A DNA stretch of 64,000 nt from GH45 sp965370965 (GTDB taxonomy: Bacteria; Bacteroidota; Bacteroidia; Bacteroidales; SZUA-534): contig CBDUWQ010000001.1 in assembly GCA_965370965.1 (NCBI GenBank), forward strand, positions 24,081 through 88,080. The letters run 5' to 3'. A program made the position numbers and the translations under genes. This document shows positions 8,061 through 17,846 of the stretch, piece after piece (position 1 is the stretch's first letter; the number at the start of each line of letters is the position of its first letter). The notes beneath the pieces are model-generated. The model ran no database searches and was not told the DNA's origin. It saw nothing but the letters and a program-made list of their open reading frames with translations.

Positions 8061-9677
8061 ATGAATATACTAAAGATAATAAAAATGAAAAATATAAACA
8101 TATTAATTGGTATTGCAGCTTTTCTTACTATAAGTTTGTTTAGCTGTGTTGATGATTTGAATGTAACACCAATTGATCCAAACTTAGTAACCGCTGAAAA
8201 AATTTATCAAAATGAAGCAGACTTTTTAAGCGGGCTGTCAAAAATATATGCCAATTTAGCTACAACAGGTCAAAAAGGGCCTGCCGGCGATGCTGATATA
8301 GAATCGAATGATGAAGGAGCAAATCAATACTGGCGTACATATTGGATAGCACAAGAACTTCCAACCGACGAAGCTATTAACGGATGGTCTGATGCCGGCG
8401 TACCTGAAATGAGTCAAATGACATGGACTTCAAACAATTATGGTATTGGTGCATTATACTATCGTATTATTATTCAGGCTACTTATGCCAATGAGTTTAT
8501 ACGTCAAGCCAGAAAATATGGAAAGCCGGAATACACAAACTTGGACACTTACCTTGCCGAAGCCAGATTTTTAAGGGCAATGTCGTATTGGCATGCGTTA
8601 GATTTATATGGAAATGGAGTACCTTTTGTTACCGAAAATAGCCCCATTGGCGCAGTATTACCTCAACCGGCAGGTTTAGGTCCTGTTGGTAGCGAACTCT
8701 TTAATTACATTGAAAGTGAACTAATAGCAATTACTGATAACTCTAATAGCGAACAGTTAAATGAACCTAGAGAAGGATATATTGGTGCAGCTAATAAAGG
8801 TGCAGCATGGATGGTTTTAGCTAAAATGTATTTGAATCATAAAACATATTTGGGTACTGAAAGCTCAGATTACTATGAAAAGTCTCGTAACTATATAAAT
8901 ATGATTATTAATGAAGGAGGATACTCATTGTCCGATAATTACGAATATCTGTTTTTAGCAGATAATCATACTATGGATCAGGAAATAATATTTGCTATTT
9001 CTCAAGACGGTTTAACAATGAAAAATTACGGAGGTACAACTTACCTTATAAATGCAGCTGTTGGTGGGTCAATGCCTGCTGTCGATTATGGAACCAGCGG
9101 TGGTTGGGGTGGTAACCGTGTAACTAAAGCTTTGGTAAACAAATTTGAAGGCCAAGATAAAAGGGCAATGTGGTACACCGATGGACAAAGCCTTGAGATT
9201 GAAGAACAAGACCAGTTTACACAAGGCTATGCTTGTGAAAAATATAAAAACATAACACAAGATGGTGCACCGGGTTCAAATCTATCAGAAGGATTTGCCG
9301 ACACTGATATACCTGTGTTTCGTTTAGCAGATGCCTATTTAATGCTTTGTGAGCTTGACCTAAGAATTGATGGCTCTTTATCAGCAGCAGCATTTAATTA
9401 TATTGAACAAATTAGGCAGCGTAGTGGTTTAACTACAAACCAAGCCGATGTTAACTTAGCTTTTATATTAGACGAACGAGCCAGAGAGTTATACTGGGAA
9501 GCACACCGTAGAACAGACCTTATTCGTTTTGGACTGTTAACATCGGGTGAATATTTGTGGCCATTTAAAGGAAACGATAAAAATGGAATAGCCGTAAATG
9601 ACAGATATAATTGGTATCCTATACCATATTCTGATATTACTGCCAATCCTAACTTAAAACAAAATCTTGATTATTAA
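8061..9677 (+). CDS. susD: SusD/RagB-family starch-binding lipoprotein
   Basis: Surface lipoprotein that caps the SusC barrel and binds glycan. The long frame has 538 residues. A second in-frame ATG at 8085 gives a cleaner lipoprotein signal (MKNINILIGIAAF, then SLFSC with the lipid Cys at residue 21), so the real start may be 8085. SusD features are visible: an early NLVTAEKIYQNEADF helix, the FLRAMSYWHALDLYGNGVPF motif, and the C-terminal ERARELYWEAHRRTDLIRFG block. The gene is translationally close to susC and feeds directly into the SusE/F-like gene. Substrate is inferred. Confidence 0.92.
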   Translation: MNILKIIKMKNINILIGIAAFLTISLFSCVDDLNVTPIDPNLVTAEKIYQNEADFLSGLSKIYANLATTGQKGPAGDADIESNDEGANQYWRTYWIAQELPTDEAINGWSDAGVPEMSQMTWTSNNYGIGALYYRIIIQATYANEFIRQARKYGKPEYTNLDTYLAEARFLRAMSYWHALDLYGNGVPFVTENSPIGAVLPQPAGLGPVGSELFNYIESELIAITDNSNSEQLNEPREGYIGAANKGAAWMVLAKMYLNHKTYLGTESSDYYEKSRNYINMIINEGGYSLSDNYEYLFLADNHTMDQEIIFAISQDGLTMKNYGGTTYLINAAVGGSMPAVDYGTSGGWGGNRVTKALVNKFEGQDKRAMWYTDGQSLEIEEQDQFTQGYACEKYKNITQDGAPGSNLSEGFADTDIPVFRLADAYLMLCELDLRIDGSLSAAAFNYIEQIRQRSGLTTNQADVNLAFILDERARELYWEAHRRTDLIRFGLLTSGEYLWPFKGNDKNGIAVNDRYNWYPIPYSDITANPNLKQNLDY

Positions 9678-9714
9678 CATAAATAAATTTAAATCTAAAC
9701 TAAAATTGAATATT

Positions 9715-10890
9715 ATGAAAAAAATTGGAAAATTTCTGATGATGTTTGCTTTGTTGTCATTTGTTTTTACTAGTTGTAATGATGATGATAATGATGACCC
9801 TATTGACGTATCAAAAGATGGCGCTTATGTTGCAGGTGCAGCTGTAGGTTCTATCGACGTTAAGTTTGATCAGGCTTTAGTTGAAGGCGCAAGCTTTTCT
9901 AGCTATGAAAGAACAGGAATGCACGAAGTGTATTTTTACTGTGTTGCAGGTGCTTTAGAATTTAAAGTAATTAAAGACGGTGCTGCAACAGTTTATGGAC
10001 CGGAAAATGTAAACGATGTTACTTTAGATGGCAGCGACAGCCAAATAATTGGAACTTTTAAAACCGGGACATTAGCTGCCGGTAAAACGCCAATTAACAT
10101 TGAAACCGAAGGATTTTACCACTTAATTTATGATGAAACATCAATGAATTTTTGGGTAATACCTGTTTTAAAATGGGAATGGGTATATGATGATACTGAA
10201 TTAGAAACAGGTGCAGCGTCAGCAGAAAAAGTTGAATGGACAAAAACAGATGTTAAATTCTCAACTCACCAATCGAAATTACGTTATAACGATGGTTGGA
10301 AAATTATAACCGATGTACCCATTTTACCAGAACATGCTGAATTAACAGATGGCGATTTTGTTGTTATTTTCACTAACTTAGGATTTAACGATCAGGATGC
10401 CTTAGAACCGGGTGCCGGTAATGGTGATGTTGAAAAAGGTGTATATACAATAACACTTACATGGACTCCAGCTCAAAAATTTGTTATTGACCTAAATAAA
10501 ACTAGTGATGTTGAAAATACCGACTATTCTGAATATTTATTAGGATTTATTGGTAATGGAATAATGGTTTCTGATACTGCATGGGGATGGGGCGACCTTT
10601 CTTACGAAAATCAAACTCCAACCAAAGATGGTGAGATTTATACATGGACATGGAATAGTGTTAAAGTTGCAGCCAATGGTGACCAAGAAAACTCATGGAA
10701 ATTCAGAAAAGATAATGCTTGGGATTTTACATTAGGATTTAATGATGTTACAATGTCAGGTAGTGCAGCCGGCGACTTTTTTGCAGGATCAGGTGATGGC
10801 AACTTTGGAGTTGCCGAAGAGGGTGAATATGATTTTGTTCTTACTGTTAATGCAGACAATGACAGTTGGACTCTTGGAGCTACTAAATAA
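9715..10890 (+). CDS. SusE/SusF-like starch-binding lipoprotein
   Basis: I chose the ATG at 9715 because it gives a clear lipoprotein signal (MKKIGKFLMMFALLSFVFTSC, read as signal plus lipid Cys21) followed by an acidic NDDDND tether. The earlier frame opening at 9667 overlaps susD. The product has 391 residues with aspartate- and tryptophan-rich modules; the last (around WGWGDLSYENQ and WSFRKDNAW-like SWKFRKDNAWDF) resembles the carbohydrate-binding domains of SusE/SusF. It probably helps hold malto-oligosaccharide at the surface. It ends the susCDE operon, just before a strong terminator. Confidence 0.75.
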   Translation: MKKIGKFLMMFALLSFVFTSCNDDDNDDPIDVSKDGAYVAGAAVGSIDVKFDQALVEGASFSSYERTGMHEVYFYCVAGALEFKVIKDGAATVYGPENVNDVTLDGSDSQIIGTFKTGTLAAGKTPINIETEGFYHLIYDETSMNFWVIPVLKWEWVYDDTELETGAASAEKVEWTKTDVKFSTHQSKLRYNDGWKIITDVPILPEHAELTDGDFVVIFTNLGFNDQDALEPGAGNGDVEKGVYTITLTWTPAQKFVIDLNKTSDVENTDYSEYLLGFIGNGIMVSDTAWGWGDLSYENQTPTKDGEIYTWTWNSVKVAANGDQENSWKFRKDNAWDFTLGFNDVTMSGSAAGDFFAGSGDGNFGVAEEGEYDFVLTVNADNDSWTLGATK

Positions 10891-10911
10891 AATAAATCTG
10901 ATTTACTTATA

Positions 10912-10938
10912 AAAAGGTTCCAAAAGGAACCTTTTTTT
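10912..10938 (+). terminator. Rho-independent terminator after susE-like gene
   Basis: A perfect 10-bp stem, AAAAGGTTCC/GGAACCTTTT, with an AAAA loop is followed by a T run. It separates susCDE from the amylase gene, which therefore needs its own promoter or read-through. Confidence 0.85.
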
Positions 10939-11027
10939 TACATTTTTCAATACTTTTCCATATTTATTGCTAAACAGATTTGCCTTATAAATACCACTTG
11001 TAAAAAATTAATTTAAATTTTCTACTA

Positions 11028-13856
11028 ATGAAGAAAATATTAATTATTACCTTTCTATTTATATATTCTCAAGCACGGGCACAATTAATTACAACCAACC
11101 CAACCTTTCCGGATGCAAATAGTGCTGTTACCATAACTTTTAACGCCGCATTGGGCAACCAAGGCTTAAAAGACTATACCGGTGATATTTATGCCCATAC
11201 AGGTGTAACTACCAATAATAGCAGTGGTGGCAGCGATTGGAGATATGTTAAAACCAACTGGGGAACAAATACTGAAGAGACAAAGCTCACAAGAATTGGC
11301 GATAATTTATATACCCTTTTAATAACACCATCAATAAAAGAGTATTACGGAGTACCCAATGATGAAACTATTTTGCAGATGGTCTTTGTTTTTAGAAGTG
11401 GCGATAGTTCAAAAGAGGGAAAAACAGCCGAGGGTGGCGATATATTTGCCAATGTTTATGAAGAATCTCTATCGGTAACAATTATTAAGCCTGAAGATAA
11501 TATAATAGTTCTGCTAAACGACCAAATTGATATTGAAGCTGCATCAAATTTAGCTGATAGCTTGATTCTTTATATTGATAATACAAGGATTCAAGCTACT
11601 AACACAAGTACCTTATTGCATACATATAGCGTAAATACCGATGGCAAGCATTGGATTGTGGTTGAAGCAAAAAATGATTCAGAAAGTGTTTTTGATTCGG
11701 TTTATTGCTTTGTAAAAGAGAATGTTGAAATAAAAGAATTACCGGCAGGTGCTATAAACGGAATTAATTATAATAATGATAGTACGGTTACATTGGTACT
11801 TAATGCTCCCGAAAAGGAATATGTTTATTTATTAGGTGATTTTAATAGTTGGGATATTTCCAATATCGGAAAAAACAATGTACCAAAACCATATAATAGA
11901 CAAATAAAGGCAGACACTTGGATGATGTATAAAACGGCTAACGGTAACCATTTTTGGCTAACAATTAATAATATAACGCCAATGATTGAGTATCGGTATC
12001 AGTATTTAATTGATGGCGAAATTGTTGTTGCCGACCCGTATGCCGATAAAATACTCGACCCTTGGAACGATAAATATATTGATGAAAATACCTATCCAAA
12101 TTTGATACCTTACCCCGAAGATTTAACATTTAAACCTGTATCGGTTTTTCAAACTGCCCAAAATGATTATGCTTGGCAAGTAACCGATTTTACCCCTCCA
12201 AAAGTTACCGATATGGTAATTTACGAGATGCTTATACGCGATTTTGTTGAAACACATACATATAAAACAATTGCCGACACGCTCGACTATCTTAAGAACC
12301 TTGGGGTTAATGTATTGGAATTAATGCCAATAAATGAATTTGAAGGCAATTCGAGCTGGGGCTACAACCCTTCGTTTTATTTTGCACCCGATAAATATTA
12401 CGGACCAAAAAATAAGCTAAAACTATTGGTTGACGAATGCCATAAACGTGGTATAGCAGTTGTTATTGATTTGGTATTAAACCATTCATATGGGCAAAGT
12501 CCGTTTGTGCGAATGTATTTTGAAAATGGCAAACCCGCAGCAAATAACCCATGGTATAATGTTAACCACAATTTTACTAACCCCGATGCACATTGGGGAT
12601 ACGATTTTAATCACGAAAGTGTATTTACACAGGCATTAGTTGATAGTATTAACTCATATTGGATGAACCAGTATAAAATTGATGGTTTTCGATTTGATTT
12701 TACCAAAGGTTTTGGAAATAATATTAAAGATGCATCAGACCCATGGGGTAGTATATACGACGCCGACAGGGTTAGGCTGTTAAAGCGAATGGCCAATGAA
12801 ATATGGAAACGCAACAGCGATGCATATGTAATTTTTGAGCACCTTTCGGAAAATGATGAGGAGCGCGAATTGGCCAATTATGGGATACTGCTATGGGGCA
12901 ATATGAACTACAATTACCTTGAAGGCGCTATGGGCTGGAACGATGGTGGCAAATCTGATTTTTCATGGATATCGTATAAAAAGAGAGGATGGAGCAACCC
13001 TCATGTTGTTGGGTATATGGAGAGCCACGATGAGGAACGTATGGTATATAAAAACCAACAGTGGGGCAACTCATCGGGTAATTACAATATTACCGAGTAT
13101 TATACATCTGTGCAGCGGGTAGAGCTGGCTGCAAACTTTTTTATACCCATACCAGGACCAAAAATGATTTGGCAATTTGGCGAGTTAGGTTACGATTATT
13201 CAATTGATTACAACGGACGTGTGGGCGAAAAGCCTATTCGTTGGGATTATTTCAGTTTAGGTTCGCGTAAGCGTATTTATGAGGTAATGGGTTATTTAAA
13301 TAAGCTTAAAACTGAGGAAATTGCCTTTGAAACCACCGATTATTCATTATCGGTTAGCAGTGCATTGAAATCAATACATTTAAACCATACCGATATGAAT
13401 GTGGTTATTATTGGCAATTTTGATGTGGTTGAGGATAAAATAAATCCAAACTTTCAAAACACAGGTACATGGTATGAGTTTTATAGTGGACAAACTGTTG
13501 ATGTTACCAACACCCAAGCTGAAATTACTTTAGCACCGGGCGAATATAGGCTTTATACCACAAAACAATTTGATACACCCGAACTTAGCCCGTTTATTGG
13601 CGAATCAAAAAATACCATTTTAAAAGATGGTTTAAAAATATATCCCAATCCTGTTAAAAATAAACTATATATTGACAATGCCCAAAAGCTGGTTCAGGTA
13701 TCAATAATAAATATTTTTGGGCAACAGGTTTTTTTAAGCAGAACAAATACCAACCTTTCAATAATTTCTGTTAACCATTTTACAGATGGCATTTATATAA
13801 TCTCCGGTATTGATAAGCATGGTGTTACATATACATCGAGGTTTATAAAAAAATAA
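11028..13856 (+). CDS. Secreted GH13 alpha-amylase with T9SS sorting domain
   Basis: Exported protein of 942 residues that would hydrolyse starch at the cell surface. Signal peptide 1-19. An N-terminal module (about 20-235) precedes a CBM48-like beta-sandwich (about 250-345, YVYLLGDFNSW). The GH13 barrel covers about 390-770: DLVLNH at 481-486, GFRFD with the nucleophile D557, VIFEH with the acid E604, and SHDE with the stabiliser D668. The C-terminal Por-type sorting domain (about 868-942, LKIYPNPVKNKLYI) directs T9SS export and surface anchoring. It lies 3' of susCDE. Pullulanase or branching activity cannot be excluded. Confidence 0.9.
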   Translation: MKKILIITFLFIYSQARAQLITTNPTFPDANSAVTITFNAALGNQGLKDYTGDIYAHTGVTTNNSSGGSDWRYVKTNWGTNTEETKLTRIGDNLYTLLITPSIKEYYGVPNDETILQMVFVFRSGDSSKEGKTAEGGDIFANVYEESLSVTIIKPEDNIIVLLNDQIDIEAASNLADSLILYIDNTRIQATNTSTLLHTYSVNTDGKHWIVVEAKNDSESVFDSVYCFVKENVEIKELPAGAINGINYNNDSTVTLVLNAPEKEYVYLLGDFNSWDISNIGKNNVPKPYNRQIKADTWMMYKTANGNHFWLTINNITPMIEYRYQYLIDGEIVVADPYADKILDPWNDKYIDENTYPNLIPYPEDLTFKPVSVFQTAQNDYAWQVTDFTPPKVTDMVIYEMLIRDFVETHTYKTIADTLDYLKNLGVNVLELMPINEFEGNSSWGYNPSFYFAPDKYYGPKNKLKLLVDECHKRGIAVVIDLVLNHSYGQSPFVRMYFENGKPAANNPWYNVNHNFTNPDAHWGYDFNHESVFTQALVDSINSYWMNQYKIDGFRFDFTKGFGNNIKDASDPWGSIYDADRVRLLKRMANEIWKRNSDAYVIFEHLSENDEERELANYGILLWGNMNYNYLEGAMGWNDGGKSDFSWISYKKRGWSNPHVVGYMESHDEERMVYKNQQWGNSSGNYNITEYYTSVQRVELAANFFIPIPGPKMIWQFGELGYDYSIDYNGRVGEKPIRWDYFSLGSRKRIYEVMGYLNKLKTEEIAFETTDYSLSVSSALKSIHLNHTDMNVVIIGNFDVVEDKINPNFQNTGTWYEFYSGQTVDVTNTQAEITLAPGEYRLYTTKQFDTPELSPFIGESKNTILKDGLKIYPNPVKNKLYIDNAQKLVQVSIINIFGQQVFLSRTNTNLSIISVNHFTDGIYIISGIDKHGVTYTSRFIKK

Positions 13857-13954
13857 ACACTATTTTTATCCTACATTATGCACAAATAAAAATTTTGTGT
13901 TAATCAAGGCGTCAAACTGTAAAGTTGTATATTAATACTGCAAGCAGTTTGCAA

Positions 13955-13977
13955 CCTGCCTTGCCGGACAGACAGGC
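13955..13977 (+). repeat. Dispersed CCTGnCT hairpin, copy 1
   Basis: Imperfect palindrome CCTGCCT..CCGG..AGACAGG centred on CCGG. Related hairpins lie at 58665..58684 and 60321..60348. Intergenic. Confidence 0.5.
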
Positions 13978-14003
13978 GATGAGTAACGCAAAATTTAATT
14001 TGC

Positions 14004-14021
14004 TTTATAATTGGTATTATA
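14004..14021 (+). repeat. 18-nt repeat, copy 1
   Basis: TTTATAATTGGTATTATA is identical at 44427..44444, and a shorter CAATTGGTATTAG version occurs near 58643. Here it lies 25 nt upstream of the GTG of the next gene and may be part of its promoter. Confidence 0.45.
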
Positions 14022-14045
14022 AGCTATAATTAAAATATTTATACA

Positions 14046-15008
14046 GTGTTTAAAAAATACCTTTCATTGCTATTTATCTTATTATTGATGCAGTTTTTTA
14101 CTAAAATTGCCTACTCTTCAAATCAGGATACTGAGCACTTTAAGGTTTTTAATAATAAATATACGCTGATGCCTTACTTTACATTAAGTAAGCTAAAACT
14201 AAATATATCGGGCAAATACGATATTGTTTATCGACCCGACAGGGGAACAGATTTGGGGCTGTATGGAGCATATAAAAATATGGGTTTTGGTGTTGGCTTA
14301 GGAGTTTTTGATTATTTTAAAGATGAGCAAAAAAGCACGGTTAAATTTTATGATTTCAGGTTTAACTATTATGGCAGAAGGATTGGCGCCGATGGTTTGT
14401 TTCAGTTTTATAAAAGTTTTTTAGTTGAAGAAGCTACTAATACATTACCCGATTCCGTAATTGCAGAAAACAGGGCAAACCAAAAAATGAGTAGTATAGG
14501 TTTTAATATATATTACAATTGTAATACCGAACATTCGTTTAAAGCAGTTTTTAGCCATACCGAGAGGCAGCTAAAAAGCAATGGCGCATTTTTGCTTGGG
14601 CTGTCACAAACATACACTCATTTATATGCTAATGACAATTATTTTTCTGATGAGGAAATAACTATTTATAACATTTCTGATTATTCAAAAAATGCAAGGC
14701 TTTATTCAGTTGTACCAATAATTGGCTATCAGTATAATTTGGTTATGGGGAATTTTTATTTTGCCCCACTTGTTTTACTTGGAGCGGGTTCTCAATTTCA
14801 AAAGGTGTCTGCCGGTAAAGATTTCATAAAAAATGATATCCAATTTATTAAAAAAGTTGTTGTAAATCTGCCAATTGGCTATAATGGCGATAAGTTTTAT
14901 TATGGGTTTGTTTTTAAAAATGATTATTCAAAATCAAAAATAGCAAATTCAAACATGATCTATAATTTACTGTCATTAAACTTGTTTTTTGGATTTAGGT
15001 TTTTGTAG
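14046..15008 (+). CDS. Barrel-like exported protein of unknown function
   Basis: Hypothetical protein of 320 residues starting at a GTG. The N-terminus (MFKKYLSLLFILLLMQFFTK then IAYSS) is a signal peptide. The mature part is rich in alternating aromatic and polar stretches, such as YGAYKNMGFGVGLGVFDYF and FYDFRFNYYGRRIG, and ends in LNLFFGFRFL, as expected of an outer-membrane beta-barrel. It resembles DUF4421-type proteins in style, but I cannot confirm the family. It lies 25 nt before the AsmA-like gene, so the two probably form an envelope operon. Confidence 0.6.
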   Translation: MFKKYLSLLFILLLMQFFTKIAYSSNQDTEHFKVFNNKYTLMPYFTLSKLKLNISGKYDIVYRPDRGTDLGLYGAYKNMGFGVGLGVFDYFKDEQKSTVKFYDFRFNYYGRRIGADGLFQFYKSFLVEEATNTLPDSVIAENRANQKMSSIGFNIYYNCNTEHSFKAVFSHTERQLKSNGAFLLGLSQTYTHLYANDNYFSDEEITIYNISDYSKNARLYSVVPIIGYQYNLVMGNFYFAPLVLLGAGSQFQKVSAGKDFIKNDIQFIKKVVVNLPIGYNGDKFYYGFVFKNDYSKSKIANSNMIYNLLSLNLFFGFRFL

Positions 15009-15033
15009 ATTTTTATAATAAATTTTCAGACAG

Positions 15034-16716
15034 ATGAAAAATATTAAAAGAACCACAGTAATACTAAAAAGGGTTGTACTCTTTTTTATCCTATTCATAT
15101 CATTGATTTTTGTGGCACCTCTTTTTATGCATAATTGGCTTGAACAAAATCTTATAAAAATAATAAATAAGGAGGAAAATAGAGCCTATGATGTTTCGTT
15201 TGCAACCTTCGATTTGAATTTCTTTTTTACTGGCTTTAAGTTAGAAGATGTAAGCATTATGCCCATAAATAAAAAAGAAGGCACAATTATAACTTGCAAA
15301 ATTGATAAACTTATGATTGGAGGTTTTAGTTGGGAAAATTTTCTTTTAAAACGACAGGTAGATTTTACAGAAATGTCGTTTTTAAAGCCTGTTTTTGAAA
15401 TAATTATTGGTTCCGAAGACGTAAAAGAAGAAACTACATCCAAACAGATGCAACAATTCTTTGGCGATATTTTATCAAGGGTTAAGTTGAATAATTTCAA
15501 ATTAATTGATGGTTCCTTTATTCTGTATAAATCCGACAAGAAGTTAATGAAGCTTGGACATATTGGTAAATTTAATATTGTGGCAAAAGATATTGAAACC
15601 GATTCAATACAATGGAAATATCCCATACCATTTAAACTGAGAGAATTCTCATCATCAGTAAAAGATATATTCTTTGTTGTTGATGAATATTCCTCTCTCG
15701 CTTGTGCCGAAATGACATATAAACCAAAAAAATCTAAAATTGAGTTAAAAAATCTTTCATTAAAGCTGAATAAACATTGGACACATGTTAGTGACTTAAT
15801 TGGAAAGCAAGTAGATATTATGGAGTTTGACTTAAAATCACTTACAATTAATGGAATTGAAACCAATAGCCAATTGTACGGAGATTATGATATACGCTCA
15901 AAATATATTGAAATAGATGGCTTAGTATTGAAAGACTATAAAAACAAAAATAAGCCTTTTTACAATAAGCATAAACAAGCAATGTTTTCTGGTTTAGTAG
16001 CTAAAATACCCATTGGTCTTAAGGTTGATAAAGTAATCATTAAAAATACCTTTATAATTTATACAGAAATGCCCAATGGTCGTAACACATTTGGAACGAT
16101 ACATTTAGATGACTTAAAAGGAAGTATTACTCATTTAACAACCCTAGATTCATTGCAAAAAGAATATGGAAAATTTGAAATTGATTTGATAGGTAAAATC
16201 AATAATGAAGGTAAGCTTTCATTAAGTCTTAGCATACCTTATACTGAAGATAAATTTCATCTTAAAGCAAAGTTAGAAGACTATGAAATGACTAAATTGA
16301 ATAGAACCATTGAACCTATGCTAGGTGTTATGGTAGAGTCGGGTCATTTGTTAATGCTCGATTTTGATATGAAAGCGGATCGGGTACGTTCCAAAAATGT
16401 ACTTAAGATGAAGTACACTAACTTAGTATTGAATATATTGAATGAAAATAAAGAGGTTCGGAAAAAAAGAGGATTAATAACAGGTGTTGCCAATTCAATG
16501 ATTAAAGATCAGAATTTACCAGGCGAAAAACACTACCGTGAAGCAAATTATAAAACAGTAAGGAATCAATACCGAGCACCTTTTAATTTTATTTGGCTTG
16601 CATTGCAAGATGGAATACCTGAAGTTATACTAACTGATTTTGCTAAAGAATTGCTAAAGAGCAATGAACGACATAATAAAAAACGTGAACGAAAAGCTAA
16701 AAAGCAAAAGAGGTAG
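15034..16716 (+). CDS. AsmA/DUF748-like membrane-anchored protein
   Basis: Protein of 560 residues with one N-terminal transmembrane helix (about residues 13-31, VVLFFILFISLIFVAPLFM), so most of it lies in the periplasm. The beta-rich body carries AsmA-like phrases: YDVSFATFDLNFFFTGFKLE near the start, repeated I-NG/IDGL elements, and a late region on minimal subunits. The C-terminus is very basic (KSNERHNKKRERKAKKQKR). AsmA-like proteins are linked to lipid transport or outer-membrane assembly, which fits the barrel-like neighbour upstream. The family assignment is by overall pattern only. Confidence 0.5.
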   Translation: MKNIKRTTVILKRVVLFFILFISLIFVAPLFMHNWLEQNLIKIINKEENRAYDVSFATFDLNFFFTGFKLEDVSIMPINKKEGTIITCKIDKLMIGGFSWENFLLKRQVDFTEMSFLKPVFEIIIGSEDVKEETTSKQMQQFFGDILSRVKLNNFKLIDGSFILYKSDKKLMKLGHIGKFNIVAKDIETDSIQWKYPIPFKLREFSSSVKDIFFVVDEYSSLACAEMTYKPKKSKIELKNLSLKLNKHWTHVSDLIGKQVDIMEFDLKSLTINGIETNSQLYGDYDIRSKYIEIDGLVLKDYKNKNKPFYNKHKQAMFSGLVAKIPIGLKVDKVIIKNTFIIYTEMPNGRNTFGTIHLDDLKGSITHLTTLDSLQKEYGKFEIDLIGKINNEGKLSLSLSIPYTEDKFHLKAKLEDYEMTKLNRTIEPMLGVMVESGHLLMLDFDMKADRVRSKNVLKMKYTNLVLNILNENKEVRKKRGLITGVANSMIKDQNLPGEKHYREANYKTVRNQYRAPFNFIWLALQDGIPEVILTDFAKELLKSNERHNKKRERKAKKQKR

Positions 16717-17044
16717 AAAACCAATACTTGCTAAAACTATAAAATAATCAATTAATGGTGTTCTCTACATATTTTTTAAAAAACAAAAAAATGCCTCTTA
16801 AATTTTCACACAACCTCTTTAACTCGGCGGATTGAAATTTGAAGATAAAAAATGGCACAAGTAATACATATAGATTGAAAAAGCAGATAGCATATGCCAA
16901 AATTTAACCTTTTTAATTTAAAAGCGATTTCCCTGCTTATTTTAATCCCTTACTTTACCATTTGATAACAAAAAAGTTGAACTATTTCAATTTTTACCTT
17001 GGCAAGCCCGCCTAAGCTTTTGTTTTATTCTGTTTTTCTATATC
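16717..17044. other. Intergenic region without visible gene
   Basis: About 330 nt of AT-rich DNA between the AsmA-like gene and the NifX-like promoter. No frame of useful length, strong hairpin or repeat was found, apart from a fragment GTGTTCTCTAC near 16759 that recurs near 22189. Confidence 0.5.
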
Positions 17045-17052
17045 TATTTTTG
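17045..17052 (+). promoter_or_regulatory. -7 box upstream of NifX-like/trx/trxB operon
   Basis: TATTTTTG matches TAnnTTTG, 27 nt before the ATG at 17080. It also supports 17080, not the earlier frame opening at 16999, as the true start. Confidence 0.55.
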
Positions 17053-17079
17053 TTGCATCAAAATAAAACAGAAACTATT

Positions 17080-17415
17080 ATGGCAAAAGTTGCAATACCG
17101 GTCGAAAAAGATTGCTTAAGTACCCATTTTGGTACATGCAGTCATTATGCGGTATTTACTATTAGAGAATCAAAAGTGGTTGACAAAATACTTGTTGAGC
17201 CCGACTTTAACGAAATTGAAAAATTTGCCGATTGGTTTAAAACTTTAGGGGTTTCCGATGTTGTTACCTATAAAATAAACCCCACAATTATTCATGCCTT
17301 TATAAAAAATAAAATCAATGTGTTTGTTGGCACCAATCAGGTATCGCCCGATGAGTTGGTACAAGATTATATTAAAGGCAAATTAAAATCGAATGGAGAT
17401 ATATTGGGAAATTAA
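17080..17415 (+). CDS. Dinitrogenase iron-molybdenum cofactor (NifX/NifB-C) family protein
   Basis: Small cytosolic protein of 111 residues. The start at 17080 gives MAKVAIPVEKDCLSTHFGTC, the usual N-terminus of this family with the HFG motif. The family binds iron-molybdenum or iron-sulfur precursors in NifX/NafY proteins, but many members in non-fixing bacteria have unknown roles. No nif gene is seen here. It is the first gene of a tight operon with an atypical thioredoxin (24 nt on) and a thioredoxin reductase, so a redox or metal-cluster role is more likely than nitrogen fixation. Confidence 0.75.
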   Translation: MAKVAIPVEKDCLSTHFGTCSHYAVFTIRESKVVDKILVEPDFNEIEKFADWFKTLGVSDVVTYKINPTIIHAFIKNKINVFVGTNQVSPDELVQDYIKGKLKSNGDILGN

Positions 17416-17439
17416 TAATAAAAACAAAAAAGTAAAACT

Positions 17440-17781
17440 ATGGATTTATTAACAAACTTAAAGCACTTAACAACTGCTGACGATCACAAAAAATTTATTG
17501 AAGAAAACGAAAATGTAATGGTATGCTGTGGTCGTATGGGACCTATGTGTATTCCTGTTTATGAGGCTATGGAAGAGATGGAAGAAGATTATACCCATGT
17601 AAAATTTGCCGATATGAATTTTGATATGCCTGAAGCTCATGTAATTCGCAATGCCCCAGAGGCTGCAGGTTTTATGGGATTACCATTTACAATGTTTTAT
17701 AAAAACGGAAAAGTTGTTGAGGCTGTTAGCTCAATAATGTCTGATGAACAGATTAAAACACTATTAGACTCAAAATTTTAA
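17440..17781 (+). CDS. Atypical thioredoxin-fold protein with CCGRMGPMC site
   Basis: Protein of 113 residues with a thioredoxin-like layout. At the usual WCGPC position it has VCCGRMGPMC (C29, C30, C37), that is C-x6-C in place of C-x2-C, with the Trp missing. The cis-Pro loop is kept (GLPFTMFYKNGKVV), and the C-terminal helix is normal. It lies between the NifX-like gene and trxB, 65 nt before the latter, so the reductase may reduce it. A canonical TrxA is encoded separately at 52049. It could handle a metal or a special disulfide. Function unknown. Confidence 0.7.
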   Translation: MDLLTNLKHLTTADDHKKFIEENENVMVCCGRMGPMCIPVYEAMEEMEEDYTHVKFADMNFDMPEAHVIRNAPEAAGFMGLPFTMFYKNGKVVEAVSSIMSDEQIKTLLDSKF

Positions 17782-17846
17782 TAAGCACTAACTATTCAAT
17801 TCCTCAGGGTTTGTGGAATTTTTTATATGTAAAAACATATTAAATT

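Noticed and set aside
15186..15866. 226-residue minus-strand frame over the AsmA-like gene
   Set aside because: Shadow frame with no recognisable domain; the plus-strand gene has a membrane anchor and operon spacing.
16999..17079. 27-residue extension of the NifX-like protein
   Set aside because: The -7 box at 17045 lies inside it, and family members begin at MAKVAIPVE.
17080..17415. Evidence for nitrogen fixation
   Set aside because: The NifX/NifB-C family occurs widely without nitrogenase, and no nifHDK gene lies in the window.
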